Notes: generated by a model from the sequence alone, not told the origin. A DNA stretch of 64,000 nucleotides from Humulus lupulus (GCF_963169125.1 NC_084794.1:91557018-91621017); one strand, 5' to 3'. Shown: positions 11,801 through 22,411, counted from the stretch's first letter. Numbers and translations: made by a program.

Positions 11801-12394
11801 GCTCATCGGAATGCCGACTTGGCGGCCAAGATTGCCATGAAGATGGAGATAATCCAACTGGAGCTGGAGGCGGCCATGAACCAGTGGGAAGCCACTAAGG
11901 AAACCCTGGCCAAGGAGGTTGCTCAGGCCAACGCAGACCGCGAAGAGGCTGCCCGGACTAAGTTTCAACTTGAAGAGACTATGTCCCGGAGATAAGCTGA
12001 GACCGGCAAGCTGGTGGCCACTCTAGAGGCAGAGCTCCTCTGAGTAAAGGCTCTTTAGGAGGCGGCTGCAACCCAGTCTACCCAGGATCAGGAGAGGGTC
12101 ACCGGTCTGGAGTCTCGGGTCCATGAATTGGACGAGTTGCTTCAACAGGAGGTGAAGGTGCACGATGAGACCCGTCGCGAGAAAGAACAGGCAGATGCCA
12201 TGCTGGAGGTTACCTTCGACAAGGCCATCTACATGGCCTGGCTCCAGGAAAAAAACATAAACCTCCTGCTCTACCCCGACCCTGCCGCGAAAAGGGTTGA
12301 ATTTAAGGCCAAGGAAAAAGCTGACGCGGAGCCCCTGGATGAGGAAGAGGCGGATGGAGCTGTCCCGGATGCGTCAGGGCATGGAGAAGCCTAG
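8884..12394 (+). pseudogene. Spliced antisense gene of the Tat element (gypsy-type extra ORF, coiled coil)
   Basis: The function is unknown. It lies between integrase and 3' LTR, antisense to gag-pol. The inferred exons are a leader ending at 9133, then 9533-10162, 10283-10621, 10968-11713 and 11789-12394. Donors are GTAAGT or GTAATT, acceptors are CAG or TAG, and all joins are in phase (intron phases 1, 1, 0). The ATG at 9535 is two bases after the leader-intron acceptor. The first coding exon holds a domain beginning GATFPLHDYF and containing PQAYRLL, which matches GATLPLHPFF and PNIYRVL in the Tat element at 52.9-59.6 kb. I associate this with the putative gypsy-type transposase domain of plant proteins. 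Later exons are Ala/Pro/Glu-rich, and the last is strongly coiled-coil-like (heptad Leu/Ala/Glu). The predicted length is about 772 codons with six in-frame stops (two in the first coding exon, one near 11573, three near 11993-12060). Confidence 0.65.
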
Positions 12395-12965
12395 GCCCGA
12401 GTCCTCTTTTTGTTTTTCTTTCTCTTTATTTTTAATTTTGTAACACTTTCATGGACGCGGGTGCGTCTAAGACAATTTTTGTGTTCTTATTTACTTAGTT
12501 TCTATTCGTTAAGCTTTCACCAAGTGTTTTACCACTATTCATGAATGAGTCGAGTGTTTGGTCCCAGTTCCAACGACCGGGATCTCTTCTGGTGACCCGT
12601 CTTTGAGTCTCAACGACCTGGACTAGATTATTCCTAATTTTAACTTATCAGCTTGCTTTTAATCTTGCTGCTCAGGTTCCAATGGCTTGGGCCATTAGGG
12701 AGTTGATAATTATTCCTGAATTTATTTGTCCAGTTCCCAGTGTTGAAAATCTGATGGTCTGGACCGTCAGGGATTAGTTGATTAGTTTGTTTTCAAACCT
12801 AGGTTAGGTTCCCACGGCCTGGGCCATTTCTAAGACTAATTTTAGACAACTTATACCTGGGATTCGCGTTCTAATAGTCTTGTGCTATTGTAGGAATGAT
12901 GCGGACGGGTATTTAGTTATTTGGGACCACGTACGGTCAACCAAGTTTTAGGTATTTTATATCCT
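12395..12965. other. Non-coding spacer between the convergent Tat ORFs
   Basis: It starts with a T-rich stretch that could hold the antisense polyadenylation site (ttttgtaacactttc). It continues with degenerate copies of a phrase like gttcccacggcctgggccatt. These look like older, diverged relatives of the minisatellite that follows. Confidence 0.35.
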
Positions 12966-13320
12966 CGGGACATGCATGTCCGGGTTAGGACCTGGGCTAG
13001 CCCGTACATCCTACTGGATATTTCACCTCCCGGACTGCGCTCATTCGGGCCGGGACCAGGCCTGAGCCTTATGTCCTATATATTGTACCCCCGAACCGCG
13101 TATGTCTGAGCCGGGACCGGGCCTGAGCCTTAGGTCCTATATATTGTACCCCCGGACCGCATATGTCCGGGCCGGGACCAGGCCTGAGCCTTAGGTCCAT
13201 TTGGGCTTTCACCCCCTAGACTTTGTCGGTCCAGGTTGGGACAAGGCCTAAGCCTTACGTCCATTTGGGCTTTCACCCCCAGACCTTGTTGGTCTGGGTT
13301 GGTTCGAACCTGGAGCATTT
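12966..13320. repeat. Minisatellite of about 61-64-bp units inside the Tat element
   Basis: Five to six units share the core gggaccaggcctgagcctta and the endings tatattgtaccccc or tttgggctttcaccccc. They lie in the untranslated region between the antisense gene and integrase. Tandem repeats in this region of Tat/Ogre-type elements are known and can give rise to satellites. Confidence 0.75.
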
Positions 13321-13361
13321 AGCTTCCTGCTTTGTTCTCGGACTTATTTATAATGGATATA

Positions 13362-13377
13362 CCCCCCCCCCCCCCCC
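13362..13377. repeat. Homopolymer C16
   Basis: A run of 16 C lies just beyond the minisatellite, close to the integrase stop. It may be real or an assembly artefact; a similar run is at 15672-15688. Confidence 0.8.
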
Positions 13378-13551
13378 AAGTGAGCAAAGACTGGTCTTGG
13401 GTCACTTGCTTATGGAGGTAGATGAGAATTTTCATTGTTTCACAATATCTCTTTATGACATTTTGTACACGCCATTTTTATTGCTCAAGAAATTTCCCTG
13501 GGGCGTACATTGTTTACAAAGAAAATATAAAGCTAAAACATGCTCTCCTGA

Positions 13552-14800
13552 CTACTGATAGTACTTACGGAGATGTTCCGCGTTCCAGGCCCTTGGGACT
13601 TCAGTGCCATCAAGTCGCTTTAAACGGTATGTTCCCAGACACACTTCATGCTGAATTTCGTACAGACCTTCCCAATTCGGGCCCAGAACCCCCACTCCCA
13701 GATCTTGGGTTGCAAAGAAGACTCTCGTCAGGACTAGGTCGCCGGTTTCAAACCTTCGGCTTTTTACTTTCGAGTTAAAATGTCGAGCGATTTTTCCCTG
13801 GTACATCTTCAACTGGACTTGTGATTCCTCCCGGATCTCTTTGATGAGATCCAAGGATTCTTGGAGTAAGGTGTGGTTCTGGGCGGGATCGTACATGTCT
13901 CTTCTGTGGGACAGGATCGTCGTTTCTACTGGGATGATGGCTTCGCATCCGTACACCATGGAGTAAGGAGTGTGTCCGGTAGATGTTCGTTCGGTGGTCC
14001 GATACGCCCATAGTACGCGGGGCAACTCTTCTGGCCACTTGCTCTTGCAGATTTGAAGCTTTTTCTTTAATGTCCCCTTCAAGATTTTGTTGACGGCCTC
14101 TATTTGCCCGTTTCTTGAGGTCTGGCGACCGTGGAGAAGCTCTTGATGATACCATGTCTTTCACAGAAATCCGTGAAGTGGATGCTGTCAAACTGCTTCC
14201 CGTTGTCAGACACAATCTTGTAGAGGAGCCTGTACCGGCATATGATGTTGTTGATGATGAAGTCCAAGGCCTTCTTTGAGGTGATGGTGTTCATGGGCTC
14301 CGCTTCGACCCACTTGGTATAGTAGTCAACGGCCACGATAGCGTACTTCACACCTCCTCTCCCGGTCGGGAGCGATCCTACTAGGTCGATTCCCCATACC
14401 GCGAAGGGCCAAGGACTGGTCATTAAGGTTATTTCCGTCGGAGGGGCTCGCGGGATCTTTGCGTACCTTTGGCACTGCTCGCATTTGCGGACGTAATCAA
14501 TACAGTCTTTTTTCATGGTTGGCCAGAAATATCCTTGGCGCAGGATCTTCTTGGACAAGCTAAGACCGGCTGTATGATCTCCGCAGAAGCCTTCGTGCAC
14601 TTCATGCAGGATTGCACTCATTTCGGTCCCGGACACGTATCGGAGGTACGACATGGATAATCCTCTATGATAGAGCTTTCTATCCATCATGACGTCTCTA
14701 TGGACCTGGTAACGATGCTTCCTGGCTGCCGCTCTATCCGTTGGCAACCCCTAGCTGTCTGGTATTGGATGATGGATCCCATCCAGGACGTGGAGTAGTC
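13552..14800 (-). pseudogene. Tat integrase (zinc finger, catalytic core, C-terminal domain)
   Basis: Integrase inserts the cDNA into the genome. On the minus strand the HHCC finger is visible (HEVHEGFCGDH ... CEQCQRY), followed by the core with the first Asp in WGIDLVGSLPTG and the second in IVSDNGKQFDS. The conserved Glu (GQIEAVNK) is in a different frame, so a one-base shift near 14110 splits the core. The C-terminal part (13552-14082) contains the family-typical LGPNWEGLYEI and ends HLRKYYQ. The N-terminal boundary to RNase H is approximate. Confidence 0.8.
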
Positions 14801-14859
14801 GACAACATTGATCGTGGAGGTCAGAATACTCGGTATGGGGAGATGGTTGATCAGGACTA

Positions 14860-15290
14860 GCCCAAAAAGCTCTACCTCAGCATCCATGGCCAATTTTGCC
14901 AACGTGTCTACAAACACATTTTGCTCCCTGGGGATCTGGCGGATGGAGTGCTTCTTGAAAGTTTGAAGCATTTCTCGCGCCTGAGTCACGTAAGCTGCCA
15001 TCTTTTCCCCTTTAGTTTGGTATTCTCCCGAGATCTACCTAACAACCAACTGGGAATCGCTATAGATCTCCAGGTTTGCGGCCCCTACTTCCCGGGCTAG
15101 GCGCAACCCGGCCAACATGGCCTCGTGCTCGGCCTCGTTGTTAGAAGCCTTGAACTGGAAACGCAGGGCATTTTGTAATTGGTGCCCCTGAGGAGAGACT
15201 ACGATGATTCCGGCCCCTGCTCTGTTTTCACTCGAGGCCCGTCTACGAACACCTTCCACACGGGCGCTGCGGGATCCGCGGGATCGTCTT
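14860..15290 (-). pseudogene. Second (archaeal-type) RNase H of the Tat element
   Basis: This domain is the hallmark of the Tat clade. Catalytic acidic residues are recognisable in VFVDG, SNNEAEHEA and IYSDSQLVV, and the late Asp in VFVDTLAKLA. Two frame changes break it, one near 15230 and one near 15030. It lies between the RT-linked RNase H and integrase, as expected. Confidence 0.75.
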
Positions 15291-16117
15291 CTTCAGTGAT
15301 CCCGGAGCATTCCACGATGAAGTTGGCTAGGGCTTGTCCCTTGATTGAGGTTCTAGGGATGTATGCAATGTCGAACTGACTCATTTCCATGGCCCACTTC
15401 AAGAGTCTCTCTGATGATTCAGGTTTTTGCAACACTTGCCACAAAGGATGGTTGGTCAGAACTCTTATGGCATAAGCCTGGAAATAAGGCCTGAGCTTCC
15501 GGGACGCAATTAGTAGACAAAATGTTAGCTTTTCGATTAGTGGATATAGTGATTCTGCACCCAATAATCTTTTGCTTACGTAGTAGACCGAAAGCTGGGC
15601 CTTCCCGTCCTCCCGTACTAGGGCGGCGCTGATCGCGTGTTCGGTCAAGGCCAAATGGAGGTATAGCTGTTCCCCCCCCCCCCCCCCCACCAGTTTTGCC
15701 AGTATTGGTGCTTGGGATAGATGCTCTTTCAGTTGTTGGTAGGCCTCTTGGCACTCGGCTGACCATTCAAAACGTTGGCTTCCCCAAAGGACATTGAAGA
15801 ACGAGATGCACTTGTCCGTGGCCTTTGAGACGAAACGGCTCAAAGCGGCTATCCTTCCAGTCAGGCTTTGTACATCTTTGTGCTTCCGGGGCAAGGGCAT
15901 CTCAACCAGTGCCTTGATTTTGTCTGGATTGGCTTCTATTCCCCGGAAGCTTACTATGAACCCCAAGAACTTTCCAGATGCTACGCCGAAGGTGCATTTT
16001 TTGGGATTCAACTTCATCCCGTACCTTCAAATGATCGCGAAGGCTTCAGTCAGGTCGTCAGAATGTTCGCTGGAGGTTTTGGATTTGACCAGCATGTCAT
16101 CGATGTACACCTCCATG
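15199..16117 (-). pseudogene. Tat reverse transcriptase C-terminal half and first RNase H
   Basis: The reading contains the catalytic YIDDM near 16090-16104, the thumb (KLNPKKCTFGV, GKFLGFIVS) and the degenerate RT-linked RNase H (LYPLIEKL, ASRKLRPYFQ). The homopolymer C17 at 15672-15688 encodes a run of Gly where the family has a short linker. This part is separated from the upstream half by an in-frame TGA at about 16118. Confidence 0.8.
15672..15688. repeat. Homopolymer C17 inside the Tat pol region
   Basis: Seventeen C in a row, read as poly-Gly on the coding strand. A run this long in coding DNA is unusual and may vary between reads. Confidence 0.8.
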
Positions 16118-17260
16118 TTTCATCCCAGCTGGGCCCGGAACATTCTGTTGACCAGCCTCTGATAGGTGGCTCCGGCGTTCTTGAGTCTGAAGGGCATGAC
16201 GATGTAGCAGTACACCCCCTTGTCAGTTTGAAAACTAGTGTGTTCCTGGTCTGCTACATGCATAGAGATCTGATTATAACCTGAGTAGGCGTCCATGAAA
16301 CTCAATATTTCGTACTCGGATGTTGCGTCCACCATCTGATCGATCCGAGGGAGCAGGAAGCAATATTTAGGGCAAGCTTTGTTTAGATCCGTGAAGTCGA
16401 TGCATGTCCTCCAGGTCCCGTTTGGTTTAGGCACCAGAACTGGGTTGGCCAGCCACACGGGATACAAAGCTTCTCGGATGAAGTTGATCAAGTATAACTT
16501 TTTGACTTCTAGCTTGAGGGCTTCTGCCCTTTCCGCCCCTAGGGGCCTTCGTTTCTGCCGGACCGAGGTCGCACCTTTGTCGATATTCAAGGTGTGGCAG
16601 ATGATATTGCGGTCGATCCCAGTCATATCTGAATGAGACCAGGCCAGGACGTCTTGGTTCTCCTTCACCTGAGCGATGATTGCGACCCGGGCCTCCGCTT
16701 TTAGGTTATTCCCGACTTGGATTACCTTGGTCGGGTCGGTGTCACTAAAGCACACTTCTTCAATCTCCTCCATGGGCTCTAGGACGTGGTCCTCCCCTAT
16801 ACGCGGGTCTACTCCTCCGTTATCGCAAGGGAATTTCATGCATAAGTGGCGGATGGAGGTGATTGCCCCGAACTCGACCAATGCGGGTCGACCGAAAATG
16901 ACGTTGTAAGCGGTGGGGCAGTCCACCACCACAAACGTATAAAATTTGAACGAGCTTTGCATCTCGTTCCCCAGAGTTACGGGCAACTGGATTTTTCCCA
17001 TCGGGAGTATTGAGTCCCCATTGAAGCCGTAGATCTGGGTTGGGCACGAGGCTAGATCTGCCTCGGTCAAGCCAATCGCAATGAATGCAGGTTTGAACAA
17101 AATGTTGACACAGCTTCCGTCGTCCACCAGCACTCTGGACACCATCTTGTTGGCGACTTGGGCGTCAATGACCAGAGGGTCATGATGTGGGAAATGGACA
17201 TTGCGGACGTCGTCTTCCGTGAAGGTGATGGGGAGGTTCATTAACTTCAGGCGTTTGGGC
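16118..17260 (-). pseudogene. Tat protease and reverse transcriptase N-terminal half
   Basis: The reading starts MNLPITFTEDDV. It holds the aspartic protease motif as VLVDDGSCVNIL, where the family usually has D-T/S/G-G-S. The RT fingers and palm follow, with the motifs NPVLVPKPNGTWR, CIDFTDLNKACPK, FMDAYSGYNQI and FQTDKGVYCY. A TGA falls 7 codons before the catalytic YIDDM, which alone would abolish activity. Confidence 0.85.
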
Positions 17261-17299
17261 CGGTACCTGGACTAGGGCGCATACCTCTTGATCATGGTC

Positions 17300-19700
17300 A
17301 AGCTCGCTGAGGTAACGCTTCTGATCATTTTGGGATGGTCCTCCCAGATGGGGCTCGCCCGAGATGGTGGCTATGTGACCATTTACTCATGGGGGTGCGG
17401 TCCCAGCCAGATAAGGCATTCCTAGTCCAGGCGCCTACATGGCAGGTGGGGCCCCTTGAGGGGCCAGCGGTCCCGGACCCTTTACGTATCCTCCTTGGGG
17501 AGGTAGGTACGCTCCAGGCGCGCCCGGGATCGTGGACTGCCCGGGGACTGCTGATAGTCCCGAAACTCCCACGGGCATCCTGACCCATTGGTGGAGGTGT
17601 CCCAGTTTGATCAGATTTTCGATCTCGTCCTTGAGCTGCCGGCATTCCTTATGGTAAGTACACCGCTTGCTAGTATCCCTCGGAATCCTTCCTCCTTTGA
17701 ACATGGGGGTCGGTTTCCGGTAATGAACTGCCCTTTCAGTGGCCAAGTAGATGTTCTCCCTAGTATCTGCAAGGTTGGTGTACTCCGAATATTGGGGCTC
17801 GTAGCCCTTCTTTCCCTTTTTAGACAACTCGGCACGATTTTTTCCCTTCCCGGACCTCTTTCCCCGGGAGGGATTCACACTCGCTTTGGTTCCCCCCACC
17901 TGGGACGGCTGGGCTCCGATGGGAGCAACGCTGTACCCGTCTGGCGCGATTCCGTACCTGGAATAAGGGGTAGACTGGGCCGGGGCGCACCCCGAAAGGG
18001 CAGGGCCATATACCGCGGGTGTAGCAAAGATCATTCCTGGCGCGGCTTCCAATCCCGGCGCAATTGGGGGAGTGACGTAATGCTAGGCCGGATACTACAC
18101 CCCGTATCCCAAAAATGTTTGGGCACTTGGCTGAGGTGCCGGCTGCCATCTGAATGCTTGGATTTGGGCCTCCTCCCAGTTAATGAAGCCTTGGGCCCTT
18201 CTTATGAATTCCTTGAGGGTAGCCGCCTTGCTGCGCTGCATGTCGTCCCAGAGTGGAGATCCGGCTCGAATCCTGGATTGCTAGGCCACCAGGCGCTGCC
18301 CATCGTCCACCTTGGTCTTGGAGGCTTCCTCGGTGAAGCGCTGGATGTAGGCCCTCAACGTCTCTGTGGGGAGCTGCTTGATGTTGGCGAGGGCACTGAT
18401 CTACATGTCCATCCTCATGGAGACCACGAACTATTTGTAGAAAGCCGACTGTAGTCCGGACCATGATTGGATGGATCCCGACTTAAGCCTCTTCCACCAT
18501 TCTTCAGCAAGTCCGCCTAGAGCAATCGAGAAACAGAGGCACTTGCCGTTGTTGCAAACGTGGGCTACAGTCATCAAATGATTATAGCGCGACAGATGAT
18601 CCCTGGGGTTAGTGTTCCCAGTGTAAGCGGGCAAACTCGGCATTTTGAATCCTTTGGGGAGCACCACATCTAGGATGTGCTTGGCCCAGGGCTCCTTTTC
18701 TTCCTCGTCGGAATCAGTGTCTACTCCCTCCTACTTGCAGACCAGGCGGTCCGTGACTTTCTTTAAGGTGGCCAGCTATTCCATGAAATGTTTGGCCGTA
18801 CCATCCTCCAGGGGAACTCTCTCGTTCCTTCTGTTGTTGAGATTATTTCTCAAATCTCCATCTCGGGGGCAGATCTTTCCCTTACGGGCCCATTCCTTTT
18901 GAGCATTCAGCCCATCACGCAGGTCTACTCGAGATGTATCATCCCCGAAACTGGGGGCGTTTGGCTCATCATTCTGCTGGCGCTCCCGGTGGTGCTAGTT
19001 CACAGAAGCGCTTGGGGTGGAAAGACCGCTCCCGTCCAGTCCGCCCTGGGGCGGGCCGGGGCCTAGTACCCTGCGGGCGCATCCCTCGCAGATCAATTGG
19101 GTGGCCATGTCCTAGGACGGGGTGCACCTTCTCTTTCCTAGGGAGCAGCCGGGGACGGGTCCCAGTTTTCTGGACAGGAGGGACTTCCCTTTGGGGGTTT
19201 GCTTTGGCCTTCCCTTTCCCTTGGACCGGGTTAACCGGGCCCTGTCCGGGATCTTGTCCCGGAGTAGGAATCGGCCTCGCTTCTCCGGGCGCACCATTCC
19301 TAGCCTGCGGAGCGAGCGGCTGTGTTCCTAGAGGTGGAACGACTGAAGGGTTGGCCGCTAAACCTTGGGCGACTATGAAAGCTTGCAGGGCTTGGAGGGA
19401 CTCTTGTATCCGTTGACTGGCTTCCTTTTGTTCGAAAATCCTGGCCTCTTGGTCCAGGTCCTGCTGTCTCAGTTTAGTCACCGCCAGGTCCTCCTGGTTG
19501 GGGTCTACTTCTTCAGGGATCGCGGGATCCTCAGCTTCGAGATCATGGTATTCCCCCTCATTTCCCTCCTCTTCCTCATAGTAATGTTCCTCATATTCTG
19601 CCCCGCCTTCGTAGTTCTGCGACTGATCAGGCTAGGACATCTGATGAGGTGTGTCTTCAGATTGACCCTGAGGAAGAGGTTGGCTGGGCAGTGGCTCTCC
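17300..19700 (-). pseudogene. Tat gag
   Basis: Gag forms the virus-like particle. The N-terminal part is acidic and coiled-coil-like (EEEEGNEGEYHD, TKLRQQDLDQEARIF). The retrotransposon gag domain lies at about 18180-18700 (LPAYTGNTNPRDHL, GLAEEWWKRLKSGSI, ETLRAYIQRF). Near 17640-17680 the family Cys/His motif is reduced to CTYHKECRQLKDEIENLI, apparently missing the middle Gly-His portion. Several stops (near 19640, 18430, 18400 and 18180) break the frame. Confidence 0.75.
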
Positions 19701-19791
19701 ATTGCCTTATTCTTGATTAGTAGGGTCGAAAGTGGTGTGTCTTGTGTTCACAATTGTTGCAGATGTTCAAGATCAACTCTAGCTTTCTCAG

Positions 19792-19810
19792 GCTCTCAAT
19801 GAAAGCACCA
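19792..19810 (-). other. Primer-binding site of the Tat element
   Basis: The minus strand reads TGGTGCTTTCATTGAGAGC, three bases inside the 5' LTR. It is identical to the primer-binding site at 464-482. Confidence 0.7.
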
Positions 19811-19813
19811 AAA

Positions 19814-20761
19814 TGTTTACCGAGTTTTTCAGAAACTTTAATAATAAAATATTAGAGAGCTTAGAAGAAAGGATTTGAGGAGTAAAGACAAGGTTTTTAC
19901 GTGGTTGGGGCGTTAATAAGCCTTAGTCCACGAGATAATTGTATTAGAGCTTAGAGAACCTTTGACAATAGAGTTTTTCTACAAGTTTGCGCAGAGTAAT
20001 TGCTTACCATTCAAAAATCCCCTCTCCTCAGTGCACCACTATTTGTATTTATAGGCATAGGAGTGCACTGGGCTTGGGCCGGGCTGACCCGGGCCCAATA
20101 AGGGCAGAAATACCATTAGCTCCTCTGACGGGAGCCCAATACAAAGGATTAAAATATGAAACGTACAATAGTCAAAGCCCATTGGGCCAAACCAAACCAT
20201 ATCTTATTCTAAGATATGCGACAAACTGAGGTTTCAGTCTGGGTACTCTAGGCTGACGAAGAAGATTTGGGGGACAAGATCGGTCAGAGTAGTGGCGGCG
20301 CAGTTCTGAACCAACGGCGTACAATCCCGAGGTAGCCTCTTCTGCATGTTTAAGTGTGGGGACAACCCCCACGCTTCATGGGACGATGTCAGTATCTTAG
20401 GCACTTTACCTCGCCAACCTCGGACAACCGACTCGGGTTCATTTACCAACGTCCCCCTCCGTTTACCAAGGTCCCGGACCATTTACCAGGGTCCCAGACT
20501 GTTTACCAGGATCCAAGTCTAACCATAGTGATCTCGGCTCCATCTTTGTTTTGCGAGCCGCGACCTTCTTTGCCGCGCCTTAGGACGTTGGGGGGAGCGA
20601 TTCCGGGACCATACCACTCTTGGACACCCTTCAGGCCTTGCCCAGACTTGGGTTGCCAACATCCATTTTCGTCTCATCAAATGGGCCTGATCTGGGCCTT
20701 AACTCCAAATCAAGCGGCCCACGGGCTTAGAGTGTGGACCCGGAAAGAAACGGGGATAACA
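19814..20761 (-). mobile_element. 5' LTR of the Tat element
   Basis: This 948-bp LTR has the same termini as the copy at 7302-8287. It contains a TATTTATAGG sequence near 20045 that is a TATA box on the minus strand. It is followed by ACTTT, the right-hand target-site copy. Confidence 0.85.
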
Positions 20762-20882
20762 ACTTTTATCTTTTGCATTGGAGTTATAACTTTATTTTAT
20801 TAATCTTATTATCCAATTGTATTCTTGTCTTCAGTTGAAAGTCTGGTTTCCATTATTCCATTGAATTTATATATTCTCTAAC
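20762..20882 (+). mobile_element. Right end of the LTR that starts at 6401
   Basis: The T-rich sequence continues the LTR interrupted at 7301 and ends CTCTAACA. This matches the CCTAACA end of the solo LTR at 45598-46765. Confidence 0.5.
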
Positions 20883-21350
20883 ATTATTACCTTGCATAAC
20901 TTGATGGAATTGGTGCTTGGAAATGTATTCTTGATGTTAGATTGACATAGACATATGTTTAGTTTAACTAAAGAATTTAAATCATAATGACTTCGACGGA
21001 AACCTACGAACTTGCTTGGATTTCCTAGTTAATAATACCCAGTTTGTTGTAGCATTCCCATAGCATTGACATCAGTTTTTGCACATTAGAAGGAATTAGT
21101 TATTCTAGCTCATTTCTTAATCTTGTTATCTTATTATTTTGTTTATTTTATTTACTTTCTTGTTTAGTTTTTAGGATCAACCGAATTATTTTCACTTGTT
21201 TTGTTCCAAGTTGTTCAGTGTTGATATTTGCACAATTTATTTCTAACACAATTCCAGTGGAGACGATGCTCATACTTATCGTTATATTACTTGTTTATGA
21301 TTGTGCACACTTGCACATCTATATCATTATTAATTTTTATATAACATTTT
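20883..21350 (+). mobile_element. Right half of the outer LTR-like repeat
   Basis: Non-coding. It ends with a phrase around gtggagacgatgctcatact followed by ttgtgcacacttgcac. This is typical of the 3' ends of some long gypsy LTRs, and related sequence occurs inverted at 62831-64000. It is assigned as the continuation of 5800-6400. Confidence 0.35.
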
Positions 21351-21560
21351 GTAGTGCTTTAAGAATACCTTGGTCACTCTCTCTCCTTCTCTTGTCTCCT
21401 CTCTCTTACTCGTATGAAGGAGGGAGACAGATAGCTTTTTCAAAAAGGGTAGGGAAGCATTGTATAAGCTCTCATATTATATATATATATATATAATATT
21501 TTAGTATATATTTTATGTGTACCAATTATTAATTAAAATAATGTTACGAGATATTTTAAA

Positions 21561-21913
21561 GGGAAAATACAACCTTAGTCCTTGTATTTTGCATGATTAT
21601 CCGTTTGGACTTTATATTTTGTTAAATTATATTTCAGAATCTGTGTTTTGCAAAACGAATCAAAATAGTTTCCTTCACCCGATTTTGGTCAAAATAATTT
21701 CAATTATGAGATCAATTATTAGGTTATCGATGATGCAATAAGTTTAGAGAAGTATAGAAGGTAGTCGAGGAATGAAAAATTATATTTGAAATTATTTTGA
21801 TCAAAATTGGGTACAATGTATTATTTTGATCTATTTTGTAAAATACAAAATCTGAAATATAATTTTAGCAAAACATAGAGTCCAAAACACTGAAGTTAAA
21901 ATAGTATTTTCCC
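21561..21913. mobile_element. Fold-back MITE with a perfect 9-bp duplication (MULE type)
   Basis: The 353-bp element begins GGGAAAATAC and ends GTATTTTCCC. The two arms are complementary over most of the length, so the element folds into a long hairpin. It is flanked by TATTTTAAA at 21552-21560 and 21914-21922, an exact 9-bp target duplication as made by Mutator-like transposases. It lies about 500 bp upstream of the PAO2 TATA box. Confidence 0.85.
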
Positions 21914-22411
21914 TATTTTAAAATATCTAATACTATATGAGTGGCACATTTTATATATAATTGAATTTAAATTTAAATTTTACTAAATATAATTTAATAA
22001 ATAATATTAGTAGCTATTATCAACTGTAAATAAAATACAACTCCTGGTGACGAGGTGTTAATCACATTAAATACCATATACAAACACTTTTTTTTAATGT
22101 CGGTTTTTGCCGTGTTTTGCAAATTTAAATATATAAAAATAAAAAGATTTCCAATAAGAAAAAAGAAGTTAAGAACTCTCTTACTCCAACGCTAATTACC
22201 TCATTACCACCTGTCACCCTACCCTCTTTCTTGCGTACGAAACAAATACACATTTACACTTTTGCACCCCAATTTAGGAATTTCACATATTAATTCCAAA
22301 TTCCCAAACTACCCCCGTTCCACGTTTCTCTAAAAGAGCAGCGATTACCCACACTCGCAGATATTTCGCGCGTGGGGATAGGTCTGCGGGTGTTGGGGCT
22401 GGCAAAGCACT

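Larger units (their letters stand above)
7302..20761 (-). mobile_element. Tat-lineage Ty3/gypsy retrotransposon, 13.5 kb, minus strand (whole element)
   Basis: Two LTRs (7302-8287 and 19814-20761) bracket a primer-binding site, gag, protease, reverse transcriptase, two RNase H domains, integrase and a long antisense gene. The second, archaeal-type RNase H and the antisense ORF before the 3' LTR define the Tat clade. The flanking duplication is ACTTG (7297-7301) versus ACTTT (20762-20766), a one-base mismatch consistent with age. The element sits inside the LTR that starts at 6401. All coding parts carry stops or frameshifts, so it is non-autonomous today. Confidence 0.85.

Noticed and set aside
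12966..13320. CRISPR-like array
   Set aside because: The units are 61-64-bp tandem repeats without unique spacers, in a plant retrotransposon.
15794..16284. Plus-strand ORFs of 122-138 codons
   Set aside because: They are mirror frames of the Tat reverse transcriptase on the minus strand, whose motifs are unmistakable.
17588..18454. 288-codon plus-strand ORF
   Set aside because: It is antisense to Tat gag with no recognisable domain; its length follows from the GC-rich composition of gag.
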